From assembly GCA_963666945.2 (NCBI GenBank), contig CAXXRT010000044.1, positions 1-64,000 on the forward strand: 64,000 nucleotides of DNA. Reading direction: 5' to 3'. How positions within the stretch are numbered: the first letter of the stretch is position 1; the number at the start of each line of letters is the position of its first letter. This DNA comes from G963666945 sp963666945. Its GTDB lineage: Bacteria; Bacteroidota; Bacteroidia; Bacteroidales; Marinifilaceae. Both the position numbers and the translations under genes were made by a program. This document shows positions 1 to 7,561 of the stretch, piece by piece. Under the pieces are notes generated by a model. The model was not told the DNA's origin and made no database searches. It was given only the letters and a program-made list of their open reading frames with translations.

Positions 1-2
1 TT

Positions 3-941
3 TTAACAGGGAAATTAAACTACAACCTGTATAATGTTGACTCGTATGAAAAAATTAAAGGAACCGGGTATAAAAGATATAGAAACGAGTTATCAACATT
101 TTTTGCTTCAAGATATAAAGTATTTAACAGACTAGGGATAGCTTACAATATCAGGCGAACCTTTTCAAAAGATAACACAACACCATTTATCCACGCAATT
201 TTGGCAGATTTATTAATCTGGAGTAAATACAATTTATATATAAAATCTTCGGCAGTAAGAAATTACCACACACCCACACTAAACGATATGTATTTTCAAC
301 CAGGAGGTAATCCTGATCTTAAAACAGAGGAAGGATATACATACGATGCAGGTATGGAATTCCAAATAGGGCATAAAGAAAACTATATAAAAGGAGATGC
401 GACTGTTTATCGTTCTGATATCGACAATTGGATAATATGGCTTCCTACCCACTACGGTTACTGGGAAGCCAGAAACGTAAAGAAAGTAAAGGGAAAAGGT
501 ATTGAACTTAAGTTGACCATTAACAAAAAGATAAAAAACACAACAATATACTTTAATGCTAATTGGGCAAAGAATATATCGCTAAACTATGGTGATTCGA
601 AGATATGGGGAGACGCATCTATTGGAAAACAATTAGTATACGTTCCTGAATTTTCATCTGGATTATTAACAAAAGTTACATGGAAAGATTATTACCTCAC
701 ATATAAATACACATACTATAGCGAAAGATTTACTACATCGAGTAACGAGCTAACAGATAGGGACCGATTAACTGCATACTATATGAATGATGTATCTATA
801 GGAAGAAATATAAAAAGCAAGTTCGGTGAATTTGGACTTAAAATATCTGTCAATAATTTATTTGACGAAGACTATGAATCAGTTTTAAAAAGAGGAATGA
901 TAGGAAGAAACTTTACTTTTGTTTTTAGCTACAAAATATAA
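3..941 (+). CDS. TonB-dependent receptor, C-terminal part (5' end outside window), BtuB-like by context
   Basis: The frame is open from the left edge, so only the last ~312 residues of an outer-membrane beta-barrel are present; the plug and TonB box lie upstream of the window. Alternating aromatic/polar strands, a segment of the type NPDLKTEEG (typical of barrel strands in BtuB/FepA-like receptors), and a C-terminal strand ending in an aromatic-rich FTFVFSYKI support a TonB receptor. Such receptors move large scarce substrates across the outer membrane using TonB energy. The next gene, 5 nt downstream, encodes a BtuG-like surface propeller, which suggests a corrinoid substrate. The substrate is inferred from context only; a siderophore receptor is possible. 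Confidence 0.85.
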   Translation, partial: LTGKLNYNLYNVDSYEKIKGTGYKRYRNELSTFFASRYKVFNRLGIAYNIRRTFSKDNTTPFIHAILADLLIWSKYNLYIKSSAVRNYHTPTLNDMYFQPGGNPDLKTEEGYTYDAGMEFQIGHKENYIKGDATVYRSDIDNWIIWLPTHYGYWEARNVKKVKGKGIELKLTINKKIKNTTIYFNANWAKNISLNYGDSKIWGDASIGKQLVYVPEFSSGLLTKVTWKDYYLTYKYTYYSERFTTSSNELTDRDRLTAYYMNDVSIGRNIKSKFGEFGLKISVNNLFDEDYESVLKRGMIGRNFTFVFSYKI

Positions 942-946
942 TAATT

Positions 947-2026
947 ATGAAATCAAAAAACACAATAATATTATTAATTACAATATTTTCGATAATATCC
1001 ATACACTCCTGCATGGAAACCCCTATTCCAGATTTAGAGGACTTTGATTTCACTAATAAAAAAGGATTATTTATTACAAATGAAGGTAATTTCATGTACG
1101 GTAATGCTTCTCTCTCGTACTACGATCCAGAGACGAAGGAAGTATACAGGGATGTTTTTTATAAATCGAACGGTTTGGCTCTCGGAGACGTAGCCCAATC
1201 AATAGCCATAAGAGGAGATCTTGCTTATATTGTAATAAATAATTCGGGAGGAATATATGTAGTAAATAAAAATAATTTTAAAGTAAAAGCTCTAATAAAA
1301 AACCTTACTTCTCCCAGGTATATACATTTCTTGAGTGACGAAAAAGCATACGTAACAGACTTATATGCCATGGCAATATCTGTTATTAACCCCAAGACTT
1401 TTAAAATAACCAAACAAATAAATTTACGAAGAAAAGGAGGTAACCAACATCCAACGGAACAGATGGTTCAGTATAAGAATTTTGTATTTACTAATTGTTG
1501 GTCGTATGATAATAAGATACTTGTAATTGATTCGAATACCGATATGTTGGTTGATTCTATAACTGTAGGAATACAACCCACATCCTTATGCATTGACAAA
1601 TACAATAAAATATGGACAGTAACTGATGGTGGTTACGAAGGAAGTCCATATGGACACGAGGTTCCAAGTTTATACAAAATAGATGCTGAGACCAGAAAAA
1701 TTGAAAAACAATATAAGTTTAAATTTGGGGACTGGCCTTCAGAAGTATGTCTAAACGGAACAAGAGATACTTTATATTTTATTAACAACGATGTTTGGCA
1801 AGTACCAGTAACAGCAGGGGAATTTCCGGAAAAACCTTTTATTGCATACAATGGTACAAAATACTATGGTTTGACTGTTGATCCTTATAACTCTGAAGTA
1901 TATACTGCCGATGCAATCGATTATGTGCAATCAGGTATTGTTTACAGGTATTCTGCAAAGGGAGTTGCTTTAGATACTTTCAAGGTTGGAATTATACCAG
2001 GTGCTTTTGCATTTAAAAAAAATTAA
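947..2026 (+). CDS. BtuG-like surface lipoprotein, YncE/DUF5074-type beta-propeller
   Basis: 359 aa with a lipoprotein signal peptide (hydrophobic core residues 6-20, lipobox ending at Cys22). The mature part opens with GLFITNEGNF and runs through repeated blade-like segments (SLSYYDPETKEVY, GGIYVVNKNNFKV, VINPKTFKITKQI, ILVIDSNTDMLVDSI), as in seven-bladed YncE/DUF5074 propellers. In Bacteroides, BtuG is a protein of this fold that caps BtuB and binds vitamin B12 very tightly. Placement 5 nt after a TonB receptor supports a receptor/capture-lipoprotein pair in one transcript. The fold and lipidation are well supported; the B12 role is inferred, since DUF5074 proteins also accompany other receptors. 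Confidence 0.75.
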   Translation: MKSKNTIILLITIFSIISIHSCMETPIPDLEDFDFTNKKGLFITNEGNFMYGNASLSYYDPETKEVYRDVFYKSNGLALGDVAQSIAIRGDLAYIVINNSGGIYVVNKNNFKVKALIKNLTSPRYIHFLSDEKAYVTDLYAMAISVINPKTFKITKQINLRRKGGNQHPTEQMVQYKNFVFTNCWSYDNKILVIDSNTDMLVDSITVGIQPTSLCIDKYNKIWTVTDGGYEGSPYGHEVPSLYKIDAETRKIEKQYKFKFGDWPSEVCLNGTRDTLYFINNDVWQVPVTAGEFPEKPFIAYNGTKYYGLTVDPYNSEVYTADAIDYVQSGIVYRYSAKGVALDTFKVGIIPGAFAFKKN

Positions 2027-2066
2027 CCTTTTATCATTTATAACAATAGCCTTAACTTTCCCAAAG

Positions 2067-2147
2067 GACTATCTATCAGTCTGGAATAAAACACATTGTC
2101 CCTAAGTTAGATTACATTAATGTTTTATTCTCTGACTGAAGATAGTC
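2067..2147. repeat. Long imperfect hairpin after the BtuG-like gene
   Basis: Three helices stack around one axis: GACTATC (2067-2073) with GATAGTC (2141-2147), AGTC (2078-2081) with GACT (2134-2137), and AATAAAAC (2085-2092) with GTTTTATT (2122-2129), leaving a ~29-nt loop. It lies 41 nt after the stop codon and ahead of the proC promoter. There is no long T run, so it is a weak intrinsic terminator at best; an mRNA 3'-end stabiliser is equally possible. No B12-box-like element was seen. Confidence 0.45.
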
Positions 2148-2184
2148 AGATCTGTTTATTTATTAATATCTTAAAATAGTTTTA

Positions 2185-2192
2185 TATTTTTG
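2185..2192 (+). promoter_or_regulatory. Putative proC promoter, -7 element TATTTTTG
   Basis: TATTTTTG fits the Bacteroidota -7 consensus TAnnTTTG and lies 19 nt before the proC ATG, giving a short leader. No clear TTTG is seen at -33, so support is partial. Confidence 0.4.
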
Positions 2193-2211
2193 CGATCAAA
2201 TTATTATAGAT

Positions 2212-3009
2212 ATGGATATTAGGAAGATTACAATAATTGGAGGAGGTAATATTGGCAAAAGTATTGCCGTAGGACTTTCCCAAGTAGAAAGTTTAAAGGA
2301 TATTGATATTCACGTTACCAGACGAAGAATTTCTTTGATTAAATCGCTTGAAGAATATGATATTTCTGTTGGTTCAGATAATACTGAGGCAGTTAAAAAT
2401 GCAGATATAGTATTTCTAGCAGTTAAACCCTGGCAGATTGAGGATATATTAAACGAAATAAAACCGGAGATAAAAGAGGGAAAAACAATAATAGCTTCGG
2501 TTGCAGCAACGATTACAACAGATAATATTACTGATGTTATTGGTGAAAATTACCCGGTATTTCAGGTAATGCCAAGTACGGCTATGTCAATAGGTGAATC
2601 AATGACATGCATTGCACAAAACACAAAATGGATTAAAGAGCAGGAAGTTCTTGTTGATATTTTCAACAATTGTGGTTTGTGTACTGTTCTTCCTGAAGAA
2701 TTAATGCCGGCAGCAACTGTACTAGCATCGTGTGGAATTGCTTTTGCCTTCAGATATATTAGAGCGGCTATTCAAGGTGGTGTAGAGATAGGATTTGGTG
2801 CTGAGGTTGCAAAACAAATTGTTGCACAAACAGTTAAAGGAGCCGCTAGTATGATAGCTGACAAAGGCCTCCATCCTGAAAGCGAAATCGATAAGGTGAC
2901 TACGCCTAAGGGTATCACTATTGCAGGACTAAACGAAATGGAGCACAATGGCTTTAGCTCTTCTGTTATTAAAGGATTGATTGCTTCTTTTGATAAGATG
3001 AATAAATAA
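2212..3009 (+). CDS. proC: Pyrroline-5-carboxylate reductase
   Basis: 265 aa, the usual ProC length. The N-terminus has the Rossmann NAD(P)H loop IIGGGNIGKS (about residues 7-16), followed by an AVKPWQ segment, the VMPSTAMSIGES segment, and the C-terminal conserved region with VTTPKGITIAGL, which matches the ProC family signature region. The enzyme reduces 1-pyrroline-5-carboxylate to L-proline in the cytoplasm, the last step of proline synthesis. It appears to be a single-gene unit with its own promoter and is convergent with asnA across a shared terminator hairpin. No anomalies. Confidence 0.95.
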   Translation: MDIRKITIIGGGNIGKSIAVGLSQVESLKDIDIHVTRRRISLIKSLEEYDISVGSDNTEAVKNADIVFLAVKPWQIEDILNEIKPEIKEGKTIIASVAATITTDNITDVIGENYPVFQVMPSTAMSIGESMTCIAQNTKWIKEQEVLVDIFNNCGLCTVLPEELMPAATVLASCGIAFAFRYIRAAIQGGVEIGFGAEVAKQIVAQTVKGAASMIADKGLHPESEIDKVTTPKGITIAGLNEMEHNGFSSSVIKGLIASFDKMNK

Positions 3010-3020
3010 ATGATACTAAT

Positions 3021-3060
3021 ACTGTTTTTTGCGTGCTTAAAAATTCACGCAAAAAACAGT
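3021..3060. terminator. Bidirectional intrinsic terminator between proC and asnA
   Basis: A perfect 15-bp stem pairs ACTGTTTTTTGCGTG (3021-3035) with CACGCAAAAAACAGT (3046-3060) around a 10-nt loop. It is followed by ATTTTTAATA on the plus side. It sits 11 nt after the proC stop and 13 nt beyond the asnA stop, so it can end both transcripts. Confidence 0.85.
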
Positions 3061-3073
3061 ATTTTTAATATTG

Positions 3074-4112
3074 CTATATCAAAAAGATACCGGCCTGTTC
3101 GCATTCTTTATGGACCTCTTTGGGCCATAATCCTGCCTGAACCTCACCTATATGGGCTTTCTGAAGCAACAGCATACATAGACGGGACTGTCCTATTCCC
3201 CCTCCCATGGTGTAAGGCAATTGTTTTGACAAAAGCATAGAGTGAAACATCAAAGTCTTTCTTTCCTCACATCCCCTTATTTTAAGCTGTTTAAGAAGAG
3301 AATCCTCATCTACCCTTATTCCCATAGAAGATAACTCAAAAGCCATTTCAAGAACAGGGTTCCATACCACTATATCTCCATTCAGTCCTATTTTTCCATC
3401 TTCTGCAACAGTACTCCAGTCATCGTAATCTGGAGCACGACCATCATGGGGTTCACCATCGCAGAGATCTGCACCAATTCCCCTAATGAATACTGCACCG
3501 TATTGCTTTGCCAGTTCATATTCTCTTTGCTTTGGAGTAAGGTCTGGATACCTTTCCCTCAGTTCCTCGGCATGTACAAAATGAATAGTATCCGGTAAAA
3601 AGGAGATTAGTTTAGGAAAATGCTCACAAAGAACAAACTCGGTACGCTTAAGAGCCTTGTATATTCTCTCCACTGCTTCCACTAATGTTTCAGGGGTTCT
3701 TTGCTCTTTACTTACCACTTTCTCCCAGTCCCACTGATCGACATAAACTGAATGTATGTTGCTGATATCCTCATCGGGACTGCAGTGCGTTCATATCGGT
3801 ATATATACCCATGCCTGTTTGTATTCCAAACTTGCCAAGGGCATAACGCTTCCACTTGGCTAAGGATTGTACTATCTCTGCCTTATCCCCACCCAGTATC
3901 TTTACCGGAAAACTGACGGGGGCTTCTTTCCCGTTCAGGTCGTCGTTTAATCCTGTTTCTGCTTCCAGTATAATAGGAGCAGTTATCCTACGTAGTCTTA
4001 ATTCTCCTGCAAGTGCTAACTGGAAGGTGTCTTTAATCAACTTAATCGCTCTTTCTGTTTCCCAGATGTCTAACTTACTACTGTAATCTTTTGGTACCAT
4101 TACTTTTTTCAT
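3074..4112 (-). CDS. asnA: Aspartate-ammonia ligase (asparagine synthetase A), one apparent frameshift
   Basis: AsnA makes L-asparagine from aspartate and ammonia with ATP, through an aspartyl-AMP intermediate on a class II aaRS-like fold. The N-terminal 113 residues and the C-terminal ~230 residues lie in two frames. The shift falls within a conserved region ([21 protein letters not shown]). Removing one base near the GGG at 3776-3778 restores a 345-residue protein, the usual length. The C-terminus contains the [18 protein letters not shown]-binding segment and the catalytic core looks intact, so a sequencing error or very recent mutation is more likely than a decayed gene. Expression appears to be controlled by two upstream attenuators with Asn-rich leader peptides. 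Confidence 0.9.
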
Positions 4113-4270
4113 TGTCTTTAAATTTAAATATTTTACTTCTAATTATTATTTATTCTATTGCTTTTGCTAATTGCATTTGAGGCATAGTATTAGGGACATT
4201 GTTAATATCTCAAGAGTATAATTTGTATCTTGAAATTCTTTGTCATATAACTTTGTTTATGTTGTTGTAC

Positions 4271-4303
4271 AAAAAAGCCTTTCTCCATAAGGGAAAAAGG
4301 CTT
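4271..4303 (-). terminator. Attenuator terminator 2 (proximal to asnA)
   Basis: On the minus strand, AAGCCTTTTTCC (4303-4292) pairs with GGAGAAAGGCTT (4286-4275) in a 12-bp stem with one G-U pair and a 5-nt loop, followed by a U6 tract (4276-4271). It lies 34 nt after leader peptide 2 and about 160 nt before the asnA start, with no gene between, so it acts inside the asnA leader. It is mutually exclusive with the antiterminator described for 4292-4334. Confidence 0.85.
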
Positions 4304-4334
4304 GCATTTTTATATACAACAACTCCTCTCCCCC
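4292..4334 (-). promoter_or_regulatory. Predicted antiterminator pairing of attenuator 2
   Basis: GGGGGAGAGG (4334-4325), which begins at the last base of the second stop codon of leader peptide 2, can pair along all 10 bases with CCTTTTTCCC in the 5' arm and loop of terminator 2, using three G-U pairs. A ribosome that reaches the stop codons would cover this segment and let the terminator form. A ribosome stalled in the Asn run would leave it free to block the terminator. The pairing was read by eye from complementarity. Confidence 0.65.
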
Positions 4335-4336
4335 TA

Positions 4337-4387
4337 TTATGGTGGTGAATTATTATTGTTATTATTATTTATTACTAATGTTATCAT
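4337..4387 (-). CDS. Asn-rich leader peptide 2 of the asnA attenuator
   Basis: A 16-codon ORF reads MITLVINNNNNNNSPP, with seven consecutive Asn codons (six AAT, one AAC), followed by tandem stops TAA TAG. It lies between terminator 1 and terminator 2 on the asnA strand. Runs of the codon for the end-product amino acid just before a terminator are the hallmark of ribosome-mediated attenuation (compare the his, trp and phe leaders). The role is sensing charged tRNA-Asn; the peptide itself is probably functionless. Confidence 0.8.
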   Translation of the reverse strand: MITLVINNNNNNNSPP

Positions 4388-4494
4388 TATCTGTTCTATT
4401 ATATTTTTCTGTGCCCCTTTAAGTATGCTCCTATGTTTTAGAAGCTATCCTTTTGCATGCTCTTTTGTCTTTTATAAACCTTATTTGCCATAAC

Positions 4495-4524
4495 AAAAAA
4501 AGCCTTCCCGATTAGAGGAAGGCC
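4495..4524 (-). terminator. Attenuator terminator 1 (distal from asnA)
   Basis: On the minus strand, GCCTTCC (4523-4517) pairs with GGAAGGC (4508-4502) around an 8-nt loop and is followed by a seven-U tract (4501-4495). It lies about 40 nt after leader peptide 1 and upstream of leader peptide 2, so it is the first of two termination decisions before asnA. Confidence 0.82.
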
Positions 4525-4563
4525 TACAAATATTTTCATGTAAAATCATACAATAACCTTCCT
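4516..4563 (-). promoter_or_regulatory. Predicted antiterminator pairing of attenuator 1
   Basis: AGGAAGG (4563-4557) overlaps the second stop codon of leader peptide 1 and is exactly complementary over 7 bp to CCTTCCT in the 5' arm of terminator 1 (4522-4516). This gives the same logic as attenuator 2: completed translation masks the segment and allows termination, while stalling in the Asn codons frees it and prevents termination. Confidence 0.65.
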
Positions 4564-4564
4564 A

Positions 4565-4618
4565 TTACGAGTAATTATTACTCCCATTATTATTAAGATT
4601 ATTATTTAAATTTCTCAT
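4565..4618 (-). CDS. Asn-rich leader peptide 1 of the asnA attenuator
   Basis: A 17-codon ORF reads MRNLNNNLNNNGSNNYS, with nine Asn codons, all AAT, and tandem stops TAA TAG. Its start lies ~21 nt beyond a good -7 promoter element, so it is the first ORF on the transcript. Together with terminator 1 and the stop-codon-overlapping antiterminator segment it forms a complete attenuator. No function beyond regulation is expected for the peptide. Confidence 0.82.
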   Translation of the reverse strand: MRNLNNNLNNNGSNNYS

Positions 4619-4638
4619 CACGTCTCTGTTATTCGCTA

Positions 4639-4671
4639 CAAATATATGAAAACTAATTTTACAAATACAAA
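4639..4671 (-). promoter_or_regulatory. Promoter of the asnA leader transcript
   Basis: On the minus strand, TATATTTG (4646-4639) matches the Bacteroidota -7 element TAnnTTTG. Two TTTG motifs lie upstream (4671-4668 and 4665-4662), the farther one 21 nt away, as expected for -33. Transcription would start about 10-15 nt before leader peptide 1. Confidence 0.65.
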
Positions 4672-4823
4672 TATATTACTGAATCGATTCAAATAGTTAC
4701 ATTCCGTTGAGGCGAAAATCAGATGTTAAAAGTCCATATTTTGTATAACTAAAATCACTAAATTTATATTCTTATCTTAATTTAAATATTTAATAAACAA
4801 AATTAGTTTTTACATTTTTTTAT

Positions 4824-4831
4824 TAACTTTG
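4824..4831 (+). promoter_or_regulatory. Putative promoter (-7 TAACTTTG) of the metal ABC operon
   Basis: TAACTTTG fits TAnnTTTG and lies 76 nt before the chosen start at 4908. No convincing -33 TTTG was found at the usual spacing. The stretch 4672-4823 between this promoter and the asnA promoter is very AT-rich and holds no gene I can support; no clear Zur-type palindrome was recognised. Confidence 0.45.
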
Positions 4832-4907
4832 ATTGAACAGATGTAGTATATTTCTAAAAGAAATTGTGGCAATTCCACCATATCAAAAAAATAAAACAAC
4901 GGGAAAT

Positions 4908-5801
4908 ATGAAAACACCAACACTTTACAGAAATACATGTATTATAAAAATTATACTTTCATTTTTTTTAATATTGACAATCTTTTCCTGCGCAAACAAA
5001 AAACAAATAAGCAACAACATAAGCGTAAGCATATTGCCTCAAAAATATATGGTAGAGAAAATATGCGGTGAGGGTTACAATGTGAATGTACTTATTCCTC
5101 CAGGTTCTAATCCTGCAACATGTGAAATGACAACCAGGCAGGTAACGGATCTATTAAAAAGTTCAATATATTTTTCAATAGGATATCTTCCATATGAAAC
5201 TACCCATATTAAAAATCTCCTGGAAAAACATAAAGAAATCAATCACATTAATCTTTCTGATAATATAAAATTAGAACATGGATTAGAAAAACACGGTGAT
5301 CATTTCCATGAAGGTGGTGTTGACCCACATATATGGACTTCCTGTAATAATGCAAAAATTATGTGCAAAGATATTCTTGATGGTGTAATAGCTACTTTCC
5401 CTGATAATAAGAAAATGTTTACAGCAAATTATAATAATCTTATAAAAGAAATAGATAAAATAAAAGAAACAGCGGATAAAGCTCTTAATAATTTAAATAA
5501 TAAAAACTTTATTATTTACCACCCGGCACTAACATACTTTGCAAAAGAATATGGATTAAAGCAAATACCTGTTGAATATGAAGGCAAAAGTCCATCGCCT
5601 GTTTACATTAAAGATATTATCAACACCGCATTGAAAACTAACACTAAATTAGTCCTGGTTCAAAAACAGTTTGACATAGAAAAGGCGAATTTCATAGCTA
5701 AAGAGATTGGTGGAAAAGTTATTGAGATAGATCCCCTAAATCCAGATTGGGCTGGAGAAATGAATAAATTAATAATGGTATTCTCCGAAAATCTTAAATA
5801 A
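4908..5801 (+). CDS. znuA: Metal (Zn/Mn) ABC transporter substrate-binding lipoprotein, ZnuA/TroA family
   Basis: 297 aa from the chosen ATG, which places a signal peptide at the N-terminus with lipobox FSC (Cys28); an in-frame ATG 25 codons upstream would bury the signal and is less likely. It has the cluster A-I architecture: PPGSNPATCEMTTRQ, a His-rich segment HGDHFHEGGVDPHIW that supplies metal ligands, then IIYHPALTYFAKEYG and IPVEYEGKSPSP. It captures Zn(II) or Mn(II) in the periplasm for the ATPase and permease encoded immediately downstream. The His-rich loop is short, so zinc is favoured but manganese is not excluded. Confidence 0.9.
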   Translation: MKTPTLYRNTCIIKIILSFFLILTIFSCANKKQISNNISVSILPQKYMVEKICGEGYNVNVLIPPGSNPATCEMTTRQVTDLLKSSIYFSIGYLPYETTHIKNLLEKHKEINHINLSDNIKLEHGLEKHGDHFHEGGVDPHIWTSCNNAKIMCKDILDGVIATFPDNKKMFTANYNNLIKEIDKIKETADKALNNLNNKNFIIYHPALTYFAKEYGLKQIPVEYEGKSPSPVYIKDIINTALKTNTKLVLVQKQFDIEKANFIAKEIGGKVIEIDPLNPDWAGEMNKLIMVFSENLK

Positions 5802-5802
5802 A

Positions 5803-6546
5803 ATGGAAAAACTTATTGAGCTTAAAAATATATGCGCAAGTTATGATGGGAAAACTATTATTAAGGATATAAATCTTGAAGTTTTTAATAATGATTTTAT
5901 CGGTGTGATAGGTCCCAATGGAGGAGGGAAAACAACTCTTTTAAAAGTTATTCTCGGTCTTTTAAAGCCTTATAAAGGAGAAATAATTATAAACAACACA
6001 AATAATAAATCTTTCTTCGGGTATCTTCCCCAATACAATAACTTCGATTCAAGTTTCCCAATTACTGTGCAGGAAGTAGTTCTATCGGGACTTATGTCTG
6101 AAAAAAGACTATATAAAAGATACTCTTCAAAAGACAAACAAAGAGCAGATGAACTAATTCATCTTACAGGACTTACAGAGTTCAGAAAAAAGAATATAGG
6201 AGAGATTTCAGGAGGACAAATGCAAAGAGCACTTCTTTGCAGGGCTATTATATCTTCTCCAAAGGTTTTAATATTAGATGAACCGGTAACTTATGTGGAC
6301 AACAAATTTGAGAACGAATTATACAATATTCTTGACGAGCTGAATAAAAAGATGGCAATAATAATGGTTTCTCACGATCTGGGAATGATTAGTTCTCATG
6401 TGAAAAGCATTGCATGTGTTAATAAAAATTTGTATTACCACGACTCAAACAAAATAACTATAGAACAGCTTAATTCTTATGGTTGTCCTATTGATCTGAT
6501 TACTCACGGCAGAATTCCACACAGAGTTTTACCTAACCACGAATAA
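5803..6546 (+). CDS. znuC: Metal ABC transporter ATP-binding protein, ZnuC-like
   Basis: 247 aa ABC ATPase with Walker A GPNGGGKTT (about residues 37-45), a Q-loop in LPQYNNFDSSFP, signature ISGGQMQRA, Walker B VLILDEP and H-loop VSHD. It begins 1 nt after the upstream stop, in a tight operon with the binding protein and the permease. It powers import of the divalent metal at the inner face of the cytoplasmic membrane. All catalytic motifs are intact. Confidence 0.92.
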   Translation: MEKLIELKNICASYDGKTIIKDINLEVFNNDFIGVIGPNGGGKTTLLKVILGLLKPYKGEIIINNTNNKSFFGYLPQYNNFDSSFPITVQEVVLSGLMSEKRLYKRYSSKDKQRADELIHLTGLTEFRKKNIGEISGGQMQRALLCRAIISSPKVLILDEPVTYVDNKFENELYNILDELNKKMAIIMVSHDLGMISSHVKSIACVNKNLYYHDSNKITIEQLNSYGCPIDLITHGRIPHRVLPNHE

Positions 6547-6547
6547 A

Positions 6548-7369
6548 ATGATGGATAATATACTTGAATTAACAGGTTTTGGATTCTTTCAAAATGCGAT
6601 AGTAGCATCTCTGCTAATAGGAATAACATGTGGCATAATAGGCACATATATAGTTGCACGCAGAATTGTTTTTATCAGTGGAGGAATAACACATACCTCT
6701 TTTGGAGGCTTAGGTATTGCCTACTATGCAGGCATATCTCCATTACTAGGTGCATCGATATTTGCACTTGCATCGGCATTAGGTATTCAATATATATCAG
6801 AAAAGAAAAAGGTACGTGAAGACTCATTAATTGGTATTTTCTGGGCTGCAGGAATGGCAATTGGAATATTGTTCATTTTTATGACTCCCGGATATGCCCC
6901 TAACCTTATGTCTTATCTTTTTGGTAGCTTGTTGACTATAAGCTCAACTCAAATAATATTAATGCTAATCTTGTGCATTATTGTAATAAGCGTATTTTAT
7001 TTATTGTTCAGACCTATTTTTTATATAGCTTTTGATACTGAATATGCAAAAACACATAATCTACAGGTAAACATCTTCAACAGAATACTTATGTCTATAG
7101 TTGCATTGACAATTGTACTAAGTATAGACATAGTAGGTATAATTCTTGTCATAGCTTATCTTACCATACCTCAAAATATAGCATCGGTATTTTACAAAGA
7201 TTTTAGAAGAATGATGATTGCTTCTGCAATAATCTGTCCTATTGGTTCTCTGATAGGTCTATTTGCATCAGCTTTACTGAATATCCCTCCCGGAGCCACA
7301 ATTATTGTAGGATTTATTATTCTGTATATTCTCGCATTAATTATAAACAAAATATTTACGCATAAATAG
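6548..7369 (+). CDS. znuB: Metal ABC transporter permease, ZnuB family (ABC-3)
   Basis: 273 aa with about eight hydrophobic membrane segments. Family segments include GIIGTYIVARRIVFISGGITHTSFGGLGIAYY near residues 25-60 and the C-terminal AYLTIPQNIA region typical of ABC-3 permeases. It starts 1 nt after the ATPase gene, completing a three-gene Zn/Mn importer. The start could be either of two adjacent ATG codons. The 190-bp gap after it holds no terminator I could identify with confidence. Confidence 0.9.
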   Translation: MMDNILELTGFGFFQNAIVASLLIGITCGIIGTYIVARRIVFISGGITHTSFGGLGIAYYAGISPLLGASIFALASALGIQYISEKKKVREDSLIGIFWAAGMAIGILFIFMTPGYAPNLMSYLFGSLLTISSTQIILMLILCIIVISVFYLLFRPIFYIAFDTEYAKTHNLQVNIFNRILMSIVALTIVLSIDIVGIILVIAYLTIPQNIASVFYKDFRRMMIASAIICPIGSLIGLFASALLNIPPGATIIVGFIILYILALIINKIFTHK

Positions 7370-7561
7370 GTGGTCTAATATCGCAACTTATAAGTTATTT
7401 TAACCAATAGTATTTAAAGCTAATCATCATTTTTTTGTACATTAGCATCGTTTTTACTATTAATTAAGTGGTATTTATTGAAACTAACATGCTAAATAAT
7501 TGATCTTTAGATAGAACAAAAAACATTCATGTTAATATCAATACAACAAAAAAAAAAGAAT

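Noticed and set aside
2030..2211. Cobalamin or other riboswitch next to the BtuG-like gene
   Set aside because: No B12-box or other conserved core was found; the only structure is a rod-like hairpin, and such riboswitches would be expected upstream of the receptor.
3010..3240. Plus-strand ORF starting at the proC stop
   Set aside because: It lies across the shared terminator hairpin and opposite asnA, whose protein is clearly recognisable.
4438..4491. Minus-strand 17-codon ORF (starts MANKVYKRQ) between the two attenuators
   Set aside because: It contains only one Asn codon and starts inside the U tract of terminator 1, so it does not fit the leader-peptide pattern.
4302..4493. Plus-strand ORF rich in Leu and Ile over the asnA leader
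   Set aside because: It is the reverse complement of the Asn leader 2 and terminator region; the repeated TTATTATTG codons are simply the other strand of the AAT run.
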